From Basidiobolus meristosporus CBS 931.73 (Eukaryota > Basidiobolomycota > Basidiobolomycetes > Basidiobolales > Basidiobolaceae): a DNA stretch of 63,171 bases. Positions 45,784 to 57,131 of this stretch are shown here, piece by piece. Both the position numbers and the translations under genes were made by a program. Position 1 is the first letter of the stretch. The number at the start of each line of letters is the position of its first letter. Location of the stretch: NCBI GenBank assembly GCA_002104905.1, contig MCFE01000518.1:1-63171 (forward strand), in the 5' to 3' direction. The notes below the pieces were generated by a model. The model worked only from the letters and a program-made list of their open reading frames with translations, ran no database searches and was not told the DNA's origin.

Positions 45784-46985
45784 CCTATTCAAAGCCACGT
45801 TTGGGCCACGAGGGACAGCTGAGCTTGTGTTCAAAATCATTCAGCAATTTAACCAAAATTGGCGCTTATCTTCCAGATACAACCTGCGGGTAAAATGTGG
45901 AGGTCTCGTTGACCATTGTCATTCCGGGCAAAGTATTGAGAAGGACCACAAGAGGTCGCTTTCAGTGAGTATAAAAAACGCTGTGTGCGTGTTGGTCATC
46001 TTCACACAATGCTATCCAAAAGCTTCTGCCTTCTGTTCCTCGGTGCTGCCGCTGCCTTCCCTTGGAGTGATCCAAGCTCCAACTCAGCTGCTGATGCGTA
46101 CAAGGCAATTGACAGCGATACCCTGGCTATGCTGAAGACCTCGGCCAGATATTCGGCTGTTGCCTACTGCACTGAAGATCAGATCATGAATTGGTCGTGT
46201 GGACATCGCTGCACTGGCAGCCTCAATGTAACCACCTACTTCCAGAACAGCACCACCGAGATGGCCGGCTATATCGGATACAATGAGCAAGACAAGCAGA
46301 TTGTTGTCAGCTACAGAGGGTAGGTTTTCCTGAACCAATCAGTTACTGAACATGAAAGATCTAATAATTTGAATCAGCACTTCTAACCTAGAAAACTGGA
46401 TCCTGGATTTCGACTTCATCCCCAAGTCCTTTGTGTACCCTAAGGAGTACCCCAATACCAGGGTGCATCGCGGGTTCTATGAAGCTGCCAACAGTGTCTC
46501 AGCGCAAGTCAAGACCGGCTTGGCCAAGACTCTTTCGATCATCGGAAGCAAATCGTCCGATTACGAGCTTCTTGTTACCGGTCACTCCTTGGGAGCTGCC
46601 GCGGCTACACTCGCCGCTCTGGATATCAAGCAGATCTACCTCAATCCTGAGCACGAGGACTCGTTTGAGCCGGAACTGCTGAGTGTGGTGGACGTCAGTA
46701 GAATCCGGTTGCACAACTATGGCTCACCCAGAGTTGGAGATGAGGCGTTTGCCAAGCTAGCCTACTCTACCATCACCAACGGCGAGGAGGACTACCAGAA
46801 GCTCTGTCGGGTAACAAACCAGAACGACATTGTCCCTAGAGTCCCACCCGAGGCATTTGGCTATCTCCACACCCCTCACGAAATCTGGATCAACTATGAT
46901 GAGGTCACTGTTGATTGCCACGATATAGTCAATGGAACATTCATTGAGGATAAGCACTGCAATGCTGGACAATTCCCCATGAGTA
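45784..46985 (+). repeat. Duplicated block, copy 1 (promoter and most of lipase 1)
   Basis: Nearly identical to 48665-49870, from 'ttcaaagccacgtttggg' through the promoter, exon 1, intron and most of exon 2. Similarity falls abruptly after the codons for CNAGQFPMS. Outside the block only weak similarity remains. Confidence 0.85.
45970..45978 (+). promoter_or_regulatory. TATA box of lipase 1
   Basis: 'gtataaaaaa' lies about 39 nt before the ATG at 46009. The same element precedes lipase 2 (about 48856). A second upstream motif, gccacgtttgggccac, is shared by both copies and recurs weakened at about 50483. Confidence 0.6.
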
Positions 46986-47059
46986 TTCTTGCTCATATTA
47001 AATACTGGGATGTCCAATTTGGGCCAGGGTGTGGTTCTGAGCTATATAAGCTTATCTAA
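46009..47059 (+). CDS. Secreted class 3 (Rhizomucor-type) lipase, copy 1
   Basis: Two exons, 46009-46319 and 46378-47059, give 330 aa. The intron is 58 bp, gtaggt...aatcag, phase 2, with a TCTAAT-type branch. A signal peptide (MLSKSFCLLFLGAAAA) precedes the alpha/beta hydrolase. Landmarks are SYRGTSNLENWILDFDF (oxyanion/lid region), the nucleophile elbow VTGHSLGAA with Ser174, Asp254 in NQNDIVPRVPP, and His310 in AHIKYWD, matching the spacing of fungal triacylglycerol lipases. Cys pairs (CGHRC and C-terminal) suggest disulfides. It hydrolyses ester bonds of lipids outside the cell. The start is the ATG 39 nt after the TATA box. Copy 2 lies 2.9 kb downstream in the same direction. Confidence 0.95.
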
Positions 47060-48664
47060 TGGCTTTTCCATTCTCTTGAAAGAAATTAGTATGTCAAATA
47101 TACTACTCAACTTGATCGAGCTTAGAATAAATTTCTCATCGCTATAGAAGTCCTGCGTTTTGTATTCTAGCCGGCTTATGCAAACAGTTTCTCCTAGTAT
47201 TTTGCCAAGATGGTGAAGCTTGTTTGGTGTATCATTTTTTTTACTATCGATGTGACCGCAATAATCCCTTCTTAGGATATTGGAAGAACAAGTTGCAGTA
47301 TTTGGTTCTACCATTAAATCGTTTTTCTACTCTGATTGACACGGAAAGCGATTAAACAAATTATACTGAAGACGCTGCAAGGAGGCACCTAAGAAAGTGT
47401 TATATCTAAATGAGAAGCAGTTAGGCCTTCTATATAATCAGTCCAAATACACTCAGGTCTTTCATAAGCTCTGTCATGTGGTATATTGTACTACTTTGAT
47501 GCATAGTGAGAAAACGGGAGCTGGATCCGAAATATACATTATTGATGTCCTTTGCATTACGATTATGCAACAGGTCTCCAAAACTATAGTAGAAATCAGA
47601 ATATTTGTCATTTCGTATTTGTTGACCTCAGATTCTTCAGTGTTGCTTATCAAGTAAATATACAGGATTGGAAAACAGTCTAATTTTTTATAGTAACAAC
47701 GCCATGCTGCATTGCCCTATGAAATGGCTTTAGTAATGGTGGAAGCATTTACTAACCTGAATCAAGATCTGTAAGAATTTCCAATCTAAATGATCTACCT
47801 GTTATCAACACCGATACATCTAATCCAACCAATTTAGCCTTTTCGAGCAGCAGTGTTGCTTGGCTCCAAGGCCAGCGTCATCAAGAGTAACGTGTCCGTA
47901 TGTGTTGTATCTGCCCGAATTCATTTGGAATTCCCAAGTTTGCATGCGCGAAAATCTACGTTGAAATTATTGGCTTTCATACGAACCAATGGATATGTAT
48001 TTTGGTAGCAATTATATTGTGCCCAAAAGACCATGACTGTAAGCTCTCTAGGTTGTGTTGTGAAAGACTAAACTTTCATGAATCCTTTTCCGAATTTCAG
48101 AAAAAACATGCAACTAAGAGCAGCTGACAATGTTATCATCAGTCCAGCTACTGCCAGTACTATCATCCAAAGTATTTGCGTAGATCATGGACGTCGATTG
48201 TGAAAGCTGTACAGGCCGTTCTCAATGTTAGCGATAAGACCAGTTCTTCGCTTAAGACCTTACTCAGCCTTGTTGGGTAAAGCATCCCACAAACCATTAG
48301 TCTTGCCATAGTATCGCCATATCTTGATGACCCCACTTTGAGTACCATACACTAGTGTGTCTCATTTGTCAATGTAAATCAAGTACTCTTACATTGCAGG
48401 TACCAGAAAAGACTTTAAGGAAGTTATATTGGTGTCACTGTTCAATAATGCAAATTTCAGGAGAGCATTTACTGATGCCAGGAATAACACTTTAGAGTAC
48501 GGAAGCAATTTGCTCTCCGCGTCTCATTCCAAAGAGATGCTTCTTTGGTAAGCCCTCCATGGAGAAGATAGTACAGCTTAGGAAGTTCATATAGACCATA
48601 AGTCATAACACCATAGTTACCGAGCAGGATGTATAATCTTACCAATAACTAACATCCTATCTAT
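47060..48664. other. Spacer between lipase copies
   Basis: AT-rich, no gene recognised. The stretch at about 47740-47850 ('atcaagatctgtaagaatttcc') is related to 50930-51005 downstream of lipase 2. The original duplication unit was therefore longer than the near-identical block. Confidence 0.5.
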
Positions 48665-49870
48665 GTACACTTGTTCAAAGCCACGTTTGGGCCACGATGG
48701 ACAGCTGAGCTTGTGTTCAAAATCATTCAGCAATTTAACCAAAATTGGCGCTTATCTTCCAGATACAACCTGCGGGTAAAATGTGGAGGTCTCGTTGACC
48801 GTTGTCATTCCGGGCAAAGTATTGAGAAGGACCACAAGAGGTCGCTTTCAGTGAGTATAAAAAACGTTGTGTGCGTGTTGGTCATCTTCACACAATGCTA
48901 TCCAAAAGCTTCTGCCTTCTGTTCCTCGGTGCTGCCGCTGCCTTCCCTTGGAGTGATCCAAGCTCCAACTCAGCTGCTGATGCGTACAAGGCAATTGACA
49001 GCGATACCCTGGCTATGCTGAAGGCCTCGGCCAGATATGCCTCTGTTGCCTACTGCCAGGAAGACAAGATCATGGATTGGTCGTGTGGACATCGCTGCAC
49101 TGGCAGCCTCAATGTAACCACCTACTTCCAGAACAGCACCACCGAGATGGCCGGCTATATCGGATACAATGAGCAAGACAAGCAGGTCGTTGTCAGCTAC
49201 AGAGGGTAGGTTTTCCTGAACCAATCAGTTACTGAACATGAACGATCTAACAATTTGAATCAGCACTGCTAACCTAGAAAACTGGATCCTGGATTTCGAC
49301 TTCATCCCCAAGTCCTTTGTGTACCCTAAGGAGTACCCCAATACCAGGGTGCATCGCGGGTTCTATGAAGCTGCCAACAGTGTCTCAGCGCAAGTCAAGG
49401 CCGGCTTGGCCAAGACTCTTTCGATCATCGGAAGCAAATCGTCCGATTACGAGCTTCTTGTTACCGGCCACTCCTTGGGAGCTGCCGTGGCTACACTCGG
49501 TGCCCTAGACATCAAGCAGATCTACCTCAATCCTGAGCACGAGGACTCGTTTGAGCCGGAACTGCTGAGTGTGGTGGACGTCAGTAGAATCCGGTTGCAC
49601 AACTATGGCTCACCCAGAGTTGGAGATGAGGCATTTGCCAAGCTAGCCTACTCTACCATCACCAACGGCGAGGAGGACTACCAGAAGCTCTGTCGGGTAA
49701 CAAACCAGAACGACATTGTCCCTAGAGTCCCACCCGAGGCATTTGGCTATCTCCACACCCCTCACGAAATCTGGATCAACTATGATGAGGTCACTGTTGA
49801 TTGCCACGATATAGTCAATGGAACATTCATTGAGGATAAGCACTGCAATGCTGGACAGTTCCCCATGAGC
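48665..49870 (+). repeat. Duplicated block, copy 2
   Basis: Partner of 45784-46985. Differences are clustered, for example RYASVAYCQEDKIMDW versus RYSAVAYCTEDQIMNW in exon 1, and a cluster just after GHSLGAA. Long identical tracts lie in between. Confidence 0.85.
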
Positions 49871-49942
49871 CCCGCTGCACATGTCAAATACTGGGACATT
49901 CATTTTGGCCCCGGATGCGATAAGCTGCTTTATTTCCTTTAG
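48895..49942 (+). CDS. Secreted class 3 lipase, copy 2
   Basis: Two exons, 48895-49205 and 49264-49942, give 329 aa. The intron (49206-49263) is almost identical to that of copy 1. The signal peptide and the elbow GHSLGAAVATLGAL are present, with Asp in NQNDIVP and His in AHVKYWDIHFGPGC. It differs from copy 1 mainly in one patch of exon 1, a patch after the elbow and the last ~25 residues (C-terminus CDKLLYFL versus CGSELYKLI). TATA box and leader are shared with copy 1, so co-expression is likely. Same extracellular lipase role. Confidence 0.95.
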
Positions 49943-52900
49943 ACGTATCTGCTTATCGGATACTTTTCCATACCCAAGTTAATAAAGGGGTTGATCTAGA
50001 TGAATCACCATATTTGGTTTGGCATAAACTCATTTCCGGCAAAATGCTGATTTGACCATTTCGGAATGATCATGGGGAGTTTCCTTTTAGTATTTGGGAT
50101 TACCTTCTGGTTGCGCAAGGTCATAGACGTGGTTCATTCCGAGATTATTTAAAATTCCTGAGGGAATGATGATTGAGTTGCGTTGTTTCCCTCATGACTT
50201 GACGTTTCACATCACCAAATCTTCCAATCCAATGACACATTATGTGTAAATAGATTCTAATATCACAAAGCCAGATGTAATATAAAGCGTAATGAGCGAC
50301 TGGCCTGTCGATGGCTTATTTTTTGAAGCCAACATCGTCAGTCGGCATCCGGGGTCAATATTTTAACACAAGATATTTCCACCGACTAGGGGGTTGATCT
50401 TGTCTAATCCGCACTTAAGGTGAATCTGACCAAAAGAGCCTTTTATAGTTAAAATAACAAGTTTGGTTATATCTAATCGAAGTCACGTTTAGGCCACAAG
50501 ATGCATTAGCAAGTAAATTTATAATCTGATGACGGACGTTAACATATTCAGGAGTGGGCTATAGCACAAAAAGTCAGCCACAAGCCGGATATCTGAGCAC
50601 TTGAGTAGTAGGTATATTAAAGCTTCAAGTAAGTACTTATTGAGTTGTATAGCGTGATTGATGATTGCCGCAGCATCAAAAGGTACAACGCAGCAGAACG
50701 GTATAACTACGGAGTAATTACATGTCGCATGGAGGCTTGAAAGTTTTAGCCCAGAATCGACTTCCATGGGTCTCAAACAGAATATCCATCATTTCGTATG
50801 CATTGACTTAGGATCGGCCTAATTTTTGCATCATTCAAACAAACCAGACTCGAAAAAACTGGGCCTTAATATGAACCAAGTCATACTTCGTTGTCTAATC
50901 AATGTGTTATAGCGATTGAGGAAGCATGATTAACTCGAATCAAGATCTGTAGGTATTTCTAATCTGTGTCCTGGGTAACACATCTCATCTAACCAATTTG
51001 GGTTTCTATGGTGGCGCACAAAACAGCTTATTACATTACCAAATAGTCTCAAATGAGATTGGCATAAAAACCAAAGGGGGTTTGCTTAGAAAGAAGGCGT
51101 CCTCATCTTCAGCAGGTGCAGTTAATAAGTGGCTTGCTCCAATTTGATCACAAAATCTCGATGACTGAAGATAGGCGGAGATTACTAACGAGTTCGTAGT
51201 AAAGATATGTACGCCAAGTGCAAAATTGCTTCTGTTGATGCTTCAAAACAAAAGTTAGCGAGTGTCCAATAATTGGTTCGCAACCACGCAACACGAGCGA
51301 CTTGCCGGTCTATTTATTGCATTTGAGTATTATCAATCCGAGCGCTATGAAAATTCAAAATTCATATGGCAATGTACCAAAGTGGATTCGGTCACAACTT
51401 TATCAAGTAAACTAACCATGATTTCGACTTACCTCAAGTATTGCAGCGGTATGTCGCGGCGAATGGGGTGGGATAACTGAAAGAGAAATCTGGCATAATT
51501 CATTGAAGCCACATACACTGTGAATTATTCATTTAACTGTGGACCAATCTTTCGAAGCCTATCAACCGACAACAAATCGTGGTAACGGATCCATAGAAAT
51601 ATATATCTAACAGATATAAAGCCATGATGATTATGCCCAATTGATAGTATATCCACAGATAAAACCAAGCTCAGAGCAAGAAAAAATACTTCTGAATACC
51701 AGACAATAATGGTGATTCTCTAATTCCGTATTATGCTTTTCCAGAAGCAATCGGAGCATTAATGCGAGATTAACTATATGTGGCCTACGTTTACTGAGAT
51801 ATATACAAGTATGGGAATATTTCGATCAATTTAACTGGTTGATTCAAATGTTGCGCCGATGCCCATGGTTGTGAATTCACCTCGCAATGTTTCTTCCTCT
51901 GATGATACGATATAGTGTCCATCCTCGAGCTGATCAATAATGTTAGTACCGCTGGACTTTCATACTATCGTGGCGCTAAATAAGCGCTTATCCTTCGTCG
52001 CTACATTAAAACCGGTTGTTCTGCATTAGCTATTAGTTGCTCCAGCAATTATCTACTACCTTTGCTACTGATGGCGAAGCATGTGTTGTATCGTGATTTG
52101 GTGCACCGATGCTTGTTCTGGTACTCTATATGATGATTATTTTGGTAAGCAGCTTTCTCATGAGGTATCTTCTCCAGCCTGACGGATTCATTTCGATTTT
52201 AACTCAGGTTTACCAGCCAGCTGCTACGTTCAGGAAGATTGCCAGGATTAGTGATATTACATAGACCCTTAACTATTGTCAAATAGGGGCATGAGCACCT
52301 CGCTTCCCAGGTCACTGGATTTACCGAACTTGGTTAAATGAATTTGTGAAGGCCTGTGTGTTAGCCTATTAGTGAGAGATAGTTCTTAGTTTCAGAGTCA
52401 CCGGATTTTCCCGGATTAAGTTGGGTAATTTTTTGCAGTCCCTGCATACTTGCCTAATGCATAAAATCGACCCAGATACTGAAAGATGATCCGAGTGGAT
52501 GATCCATACTTGTTCATTCCAAGAGAGATACATGCTTAATAAAGGCTGATAAGGCCTTGAGTCAAATACACATCATTGGTCTATTAATGATATCGGTGCT
52601 TATCTTGAGTCAGATAGTAACATCAGTCTTTATCTTTCAGTAGTCATTCATACATATTGCGGTAATGTTAAAATGCTAACCGATGTAGTAGTGCTTGATA
52701 TTCGAAAGCGAAAAGTAAATTTATTCTGCTTGTGAGGTAGTAAAAGGTAGACCGTTATTTACGGAAAGGAACTTTGCTTATCGAGATAATGATTTTCTAA
52801 TCTTCAATGATTCTTAGAAAAGGCACATAACATGTAAGATAAGACAAAATCATCAAGCTGCCACTAGAATCCACTTCAATGTATCCTTTAAGCTTTGGTA

Positions 52901-53285
52901 GATGGAATTCTTATCGACAGTTCCAAATGGAGCTGCACGTACCCTTTGAAGTGGCTGCTAAGTCGAGACACCCATCAATATTCAGCTTAACGATGCTGAG
53001 CAGAAGAAGATGGATTACGCTGTTGCTGCCATGAAGGCCGCTCTTGTTGAGTGCGACTAAGCAACTGATCTTGTCAGCTGCATGTGATCTTGACGTTGAC
53101 AAGTTATTGATCTTAATCCTAGATTTATACATAGCTTACTTCATATTATCATTTCATATCATACTTTTGAATTAAAAGTAATATTTATACTACAATCTTG
53201 CTCCATAGCCAAATAACACTGGAATGTCAATCAAAGGAACAGAAATCTCACTAAATGTGATGAGAATACTAAGAATCGGAGGGAT
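49943..53285. other. Long AT-rich gene-poor region
   Basis: 3.3 kb between the lipase pair and the telomeric array. Weak similarity to the copy-1 flanks occurs near 50483 (promoter-like motif) and 50930-51005, which may be a decayed third repeat of the lipase unit. No intact gene apart from the short exon-like stretch at 52960-53061. Confidence 0.5.
52960..53061 (+). pseudogene. Isolated exon-like segment
   Basis: A GC-richer island within AT-rich DNA. One frame reads VETPINIQLNDAEQKKMDY then AVAAMKAALVECD and stops at a TAA (about 53059). A possible acceptor 'gctaag' lies just upstream. Composition and wording look coding, but no partner exon is visible. Probably a gene relic. Confidence 0.28.
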
Positions 53286-53290
53286 GACAA

Positions 53291-53600
53291 AGGGAAGGGA
53301 GAGTTACCATTATGGTGAAATCTTGATTTTTCCAAGTAGATACTCAATTATTGTATATAAAAATAATTAAGGCAGCCAAGAGTTCTGCAATCTCTTAAGT
53401 AAATAATCCAAGTTATGCTCGTCAATATGACAAATATTAATGCAAAACCTGGAATCACCTTCTCAAAGAAAGGGTTATGGCCTTTTAGGTAACTCTGCCA
53501 AGGTGCACAAAGGTCATTAAGGGCTAGATCTTTGGGCCCTTTGGCTTTCCACAACTTTGCAGCTATCTCAGTTACTGGACAAGAGTTGGCAAGGGCTAGG
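53291..53600 (-). mobile_element. Telomeric LINE unit 1: 3'-end fragment
   Basis: The 3' end toward the centromere carries the shared motif (hairpin ACCAT-T-ATGGT at 53306-53316, then 'gaaatctt'). Upstream on the - strand is the RT C-terminal part: LCAPWQSYLKGHNPFFEKVIPGF, close to RSMWQSYLQVHTPFLLHLIPGW of unit 6. It is truncated 5' at about 53600. Confidence 0.65.
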
Positions 53601-53765
53601 GGGGTGACAATCATCAACAGGTGAAATCTTTATTTCAGGTGAGACAGAAAAGCCAATGCTACTGTTGTATATTTGATATAAGATTGTGTAGCTGAGGGGA
53701 TTCAGATGGTGAGTTAATTGGAAGAAATGTTCCAACTTCAGTGCTCAAGATACTGTTCAGTGGCA
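53601..53765 (-). mobile_element. Telomeric LINE unit 2: short 3' fragment
   Basis: It begins after 'ggctagggggg' with 'caatcatcaacaggtgaaat', followed by 'tctttatttcag' and 'agccaatgctactgttgta', the same 3' UTR as unit 4 ('agccagcgctactgttgta'). About 165 bp, truncated at the next junction. Confidence 0.8.
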
Positions 53766-54190
53766 AGGGGGGAGATGGTCACCAACAGGTGAAATCTTTA
53801 TTTTGGTTGAAACAAAGAATCCAGAGTGTGTTGCTGAGGGAAATAGACAGGTAAGCTAATAAGTAGAAATGAAAGCTTTTGGTGCCTGAGGAATTATTCA
53901 TTGGGAATGGGGGTAGCCAAATGGGTAAGAATGGCATATCAACAACATTAGTAAGGGGAACATGATATAAACTGAAACTCCCCATGAAGGTAGTGAGCTA
54001 CTTCAGATATTGCTGCCAAAGGTCTGTCAAGCACATCATATGGGCCAACTTGGAACCTCTGACTACATGATATAATTAGCACACTTCTTGACATCTGGAT
54101 CTCCAGGTAAGATTCTCCAGCAAGAGCCAGGGGTACTATGATGTGTGCTCTCCCAGGCCTTGATCAGTGAGTTGTTGCAGTGTTGTGCAT
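53766..54190 (-). mobile_element. Telomeric LINE unit 3: 3' fragment with RT C-terminal relic
   Basis: The junction is 'caaggggggagatggtcacc', then the shared 3' end. The sequence follows unit 4 (54590-55010) with many changes up to about 54185, covering the end of RT (..TPGSCWRI..GDPDVKK). 54190-54536 is unrelated AT-rich DNA with no gene. Confidence 0.75.
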
Positions 54191-54540
54191 CAATGTTTAA
54201 GACTTAGCCAATTTTACTCTGTGAGAAAATCTAGTACCCTAACTGATTTTCCCTAATCCAAATATAACTAATCCCAGTTATGGTTTATTTTATCACATCT
54301 CAGAATCTACTTTTAGCCATCACACCTGATCATTCTCAAGTGATCATTACATCCTCAACTGTTCTACTAAGTCTTTGCAAGTGATTAGTCATCTGAGATA
54401 TAGCCACCACTTTGCAGTTGCTAAAACATCAGCTGAATGATGATGCAATTTTCATATATCTTATACACCTAGCAATACCCCATCTGATTTCAATTAGTCC
54501 AGTCTCTTGGGGCTTACTAATTTAACTTGATCAGAAACGG

Positions 54541-54570
54541 GTTAGGGTTAAGGGGGGGAGGGTTAGGGGG
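54541..54570 (+). repeat. Internal telomere-like junction
   Basis: 'gttagggttaaggg' and 'gagggttagggggg' directly precede the 3' end of unit 4. This is the most telomere-like of the internal joins after those at 56143 and 61767. Confidence 0.85.
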
Positions 54571-56142
54571 GAGACAGTCACCAACAGGTGAAATCTTTAT
54601 TTCAGTTGAAACAAAGAAGCCAGCGCTACTGTTGTAGCTTTGACACAAGAGTGTGTAGCTGAGGGGAATTTGTAGGTAAGTTAATAAGAAGTGATGATAG
54701 TTCTTCAGTGCTCAAGACACTGTTCAGTGGGAAGGGGGGTAGCAAGAGAGGTAAGAATGACTTGTGAACAACATTAATGAGGGGAATGTGATAAGGATTG
54801 ATATTCATCATAAAGGGAGTGTGCTGCTGCAGATATTGCTGCCAAAGGTCTGTCAAGTACTTCAGGTAGGCCAGCTTGGGTTTTTCTGACTGCAGAATAT
54901 ATTGAGCAAACTTCTTGACTTCAGGATCTCCAAGTATAGTTCTCCAGCAGGAGCCAGGTGTAGTGTGGTGTGTTCTCTTCCAAGCCTTAATCAGTGGGTT
55001 GCTGCAGTTGTGAAGTCTGAGGTATAATCTGGTTCTAAGGTAGAGAAGTCTGATCTTATAGGGCATAAACCCAAAAGCACCAAGAATAGCATGTCTGTAG
55101 GGGCATTCAGGCAGATGAGGCACCAAGGAGGTAATGCACCATACTGCAAACTTGTCAAGCTTAGTGCAGTCTCTAGAAGTAAGAGAGAGAAGTGGTAAGC
55201 CAAATTCCAGGACAGGGAAGACAAACTGCTTGAGTAGAAGGAGGCAGCTGGGAGCTGAAGTTGTAGGAGGAGTAACAGCCAGTAGCTTGTGGAGTGCCTG
55301 TCTTGCCAGGATAATTCTCTTCTTCAGGTGTGCTCCAGAGTCTAGTCCAGTAGGAAGGAAAGGAAAGCCAAGATATGTAGCAGAAACCTGAGCAGGTAGA
55401 GTGGAGTTCTCCAAGTTGATGGGAGAGCCCAAAGGTACTGTCTTTGCAATGGAAAGCTGGAGATTATTCTTCTGCAGATACTGGTGGATGGTCTGGGAGT
55501 CTTGTTGCACATTGGAGGAGGATATTCTGATGTCATCAGCAAAGAGAGTAACCAGGCAGTCAGCTGAGAGTCTTGGGAAATCATTCAGGAAGATGGCAAA
55601 CAGTATAGGACCAAGCACAGAGCCTTGAACCACTCCATTAGGAACTGAGAACACAGCTGATTGCTCACTTGGGTGCAGAATTCTTGCTTGTGGATCCAGA
55701 AACAGAGACCTGACAAGGAGGGTGAGAGAGGTACTGGAGAATCATTGCAACTTGGACCAAAGCAGATTTCTGTCAACTGAATCAAAGGCCTTAGTAATAT
55801 CAAACAGAACAGAGGGATACTTGCACTGGAGAGAGTGATCTTGGCTAAGTATGACTGCATATTTCAAGGAGAGGCCAGGAACAAAGCCAAACTGTGCAGG
55901 ATGAAACTTGAGGGAGTCAGAGTAGAGCTCCTGAGCAAGCAGAAGCTCAAACACCTTTCTGCAGGTGGGCAGCAGAGATATTGGCCTGTAGGAGCTAGGA
56001 TCCAGGTGCTTTCCTTTACCCTTGTACAGTGGCAGAACATTTGCAAAGGACCATTCCTCAGGAGTAGAAAGCTGGGCTGAGCATTGCTGAAACAGTGGAA
56101 GCAGAAGTGCAGACATGGCCTTGGTACTAGTCTTCAGAAGCT
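54571..56142 (-). mobile_element. Telomeric LINE unit 4: 5'-truncated reverse transcriptase copy
   Basis: It carries the 3' end motif (54576-54606), a short 3' UTR and then RT coding to the 5' junction at 56142. Truncation is inside RT at YELLKTSTKAMSALL, fused directly to the TTAGGG side of unit 5. It is typical of incomplete reverse transcription. Confidence 0.88.
54626..56142 (-). pseudogene. LINE reverse transcriptase of unit 4 (one internal UGA)
   Basis: About 505 codons. RT motifs: LYKGKGKHLDPSSYRPISLL, ILFDITKAFDSVDR-type (SVLFDITKAFDSVDRNLLW), NGVVQGSVLGPILFAIFLND and the catalytic LFADDI. A single TGA at 55742-55744, inside ..WSKLQ*FSSTSLTLL.., interrupts an otherwise open frame to the stop at 54626. 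The N-terminal endonuclease is absent because of 5' truncation. Compared with unit 6 the protein is clearly diverged, so the two are separate lineages or old copies. Confidence 0.87.
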
Positions 56143-57044
56143 CATAGGGTTAGGGGGGATGATAATCACCACAGGGTGAAATCTTTATTTAATCATAAAT
56201 ATAGAAGCCAAGTTCAAATATGAATATTTGAGATGCAGTAAGCCTACAAGATAAACTTGGACTTTGCTGTATCCCAAATATCCTCAATATCAAAGTCTAG
56301 AGGAGAATGTAGCAAAACTGCTTGTTCACTGTAGTATTTCTTGAGGAAGTTTGTGACTTGAAGGGAAGGAGAGTTTTTCAACAAGCTGGTAAACCTTTTG
56401 AGGAGTTCTTTTTCCAGAGAGAATGGTACAAAGAGTGGAATGTCTAAATGATATCTGAATATATGCTCTGAGGGCTCCCAATCCAGCATATTTTTGACTT
56501 CCTCTGTAAAATCTTCAACAATATCTTTGTCAAGAATAACTTCCAAGAGATCCCTGGCAATGTACTGAATGTTAATAATCTTAGGCATATGAATACCTAG
56601 GTCCTTGAGGTAGTTTCTTTGTTCTGAAATTGGGAGATAGCCAGCATCTCTGAAATAGCAAACAGCCCAGTTGGCAGTGGGAGGAGTATCAGGGCTGACA
56701 GGGAATCTTCTTCTGGCTTTAGGGAGCACTGGCTTAGTTGACTGTCTTGTTGGAAGGGCAGCTGGCTTTGGATGATCTTGAAGTGCTTGGGAGTATGTCT
56801 GAGTATGAATGGCAGGAGTAGCTGGTTGCTGACAGTGTTCAGATTGACTGGAGGAAGTGCTGGTTGAGGGGTTGCAAGGTAAGGAAGAAGCTGAAAGAGA
56901 AGTAGAGAGTGCAGGGTGAAGTTCAGAGAGAGTTTTGAAAAGAACCTGGATCTGAGATTTCAACATAGAGTTTTCAGCTTCAAGAAGTGAAACTCTTTGT
57001 TCAAGGTAGGAAGTCTGTAAAGAGTGAAAGTTGGGTAAAGACAT
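56143..57044 (-). mobile_element. Telomeric unit 5: ORF1-only element
   Basis: The 3' junction is 'catagggttagggggg' (56143-56158), followed by the hairpin TCACC-acag-GGTGA and 'aaatctttattt'. After a ~75-bp 3' UTR comes a complete ORF1. The 5' end coincides with its ATG (CCCCTAATG at 57050-57042), against the 3' end of unit 6. No RT follows. Confidence 0.85.
56244..57044 (-). CDS. ORF1 protein of a gag-only telomeric retroelement (unit 5)
   Basis: 266 aa, intact. The start is the ATG at 57044 (MSLPNFHSLQTSYLEQRVSL), aligned with MPSLHSLQISFLEERLAL of the second copy. Residues ~5-45 form a leucine-rich coiled coil. A Ser/Pro/Thr-rich linker follows, then a compact domain beginning NWAVCYFRDAGYLPISEQRN with EVILDKDIVEDF and WEPSEHIF, and a helical C-terminus (RFTSLLKNSPSLQVTNFLKK). 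Coiled coil plus RRM-like domain plus C-terminal domain is the general plan of LINE ORF1 RNA-binding proteins; assignment to that fold is inference. Presumed role: binding element RNA and delivering it to chromosome ends. There is no zinc knuckle. Confidence 0.85.
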   Translation of the reverse strand: MSLPNFHSLQTSYLEQRVSLLEAENSMLKSQIQVLFKTLSELHPALSTSLSASSLPCNPSTSTSSSQSEHCQQPATPAIHTQTYSQALQDHPKPAALPTRQSTKPVLPKARRRFPVSPDTPPTANWAVCYFRDAGYLPISEQRNYLKDLGIHMPKIINIQYIARDLLEVILDKDIVEDFTEEVKNMLDWEPSEHIFRYHLDIPLFVPFSLEKELLKRFTSLLKNSPSLQVTNFLKKYYSEQAVLLHSPLDFDIEDIWDTAKSKFIL

Positions 57045-57131
57045 TAGGGGAGTGAAAGTCACCAAGTTGGTGAAATCTTTATTTCAGTTAAGAACTAATC
57101 TAAGTACAAATAAAGAAGCCAATTAAGAGGT

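Noticed and set aside
55742-55744. Internal UGA in unit 4 RT as evidence of stop-codon reassignment
   Set aside because: UGA ends other genes here, and the codon fits a simple point mutation in one 5'-truncated copy.
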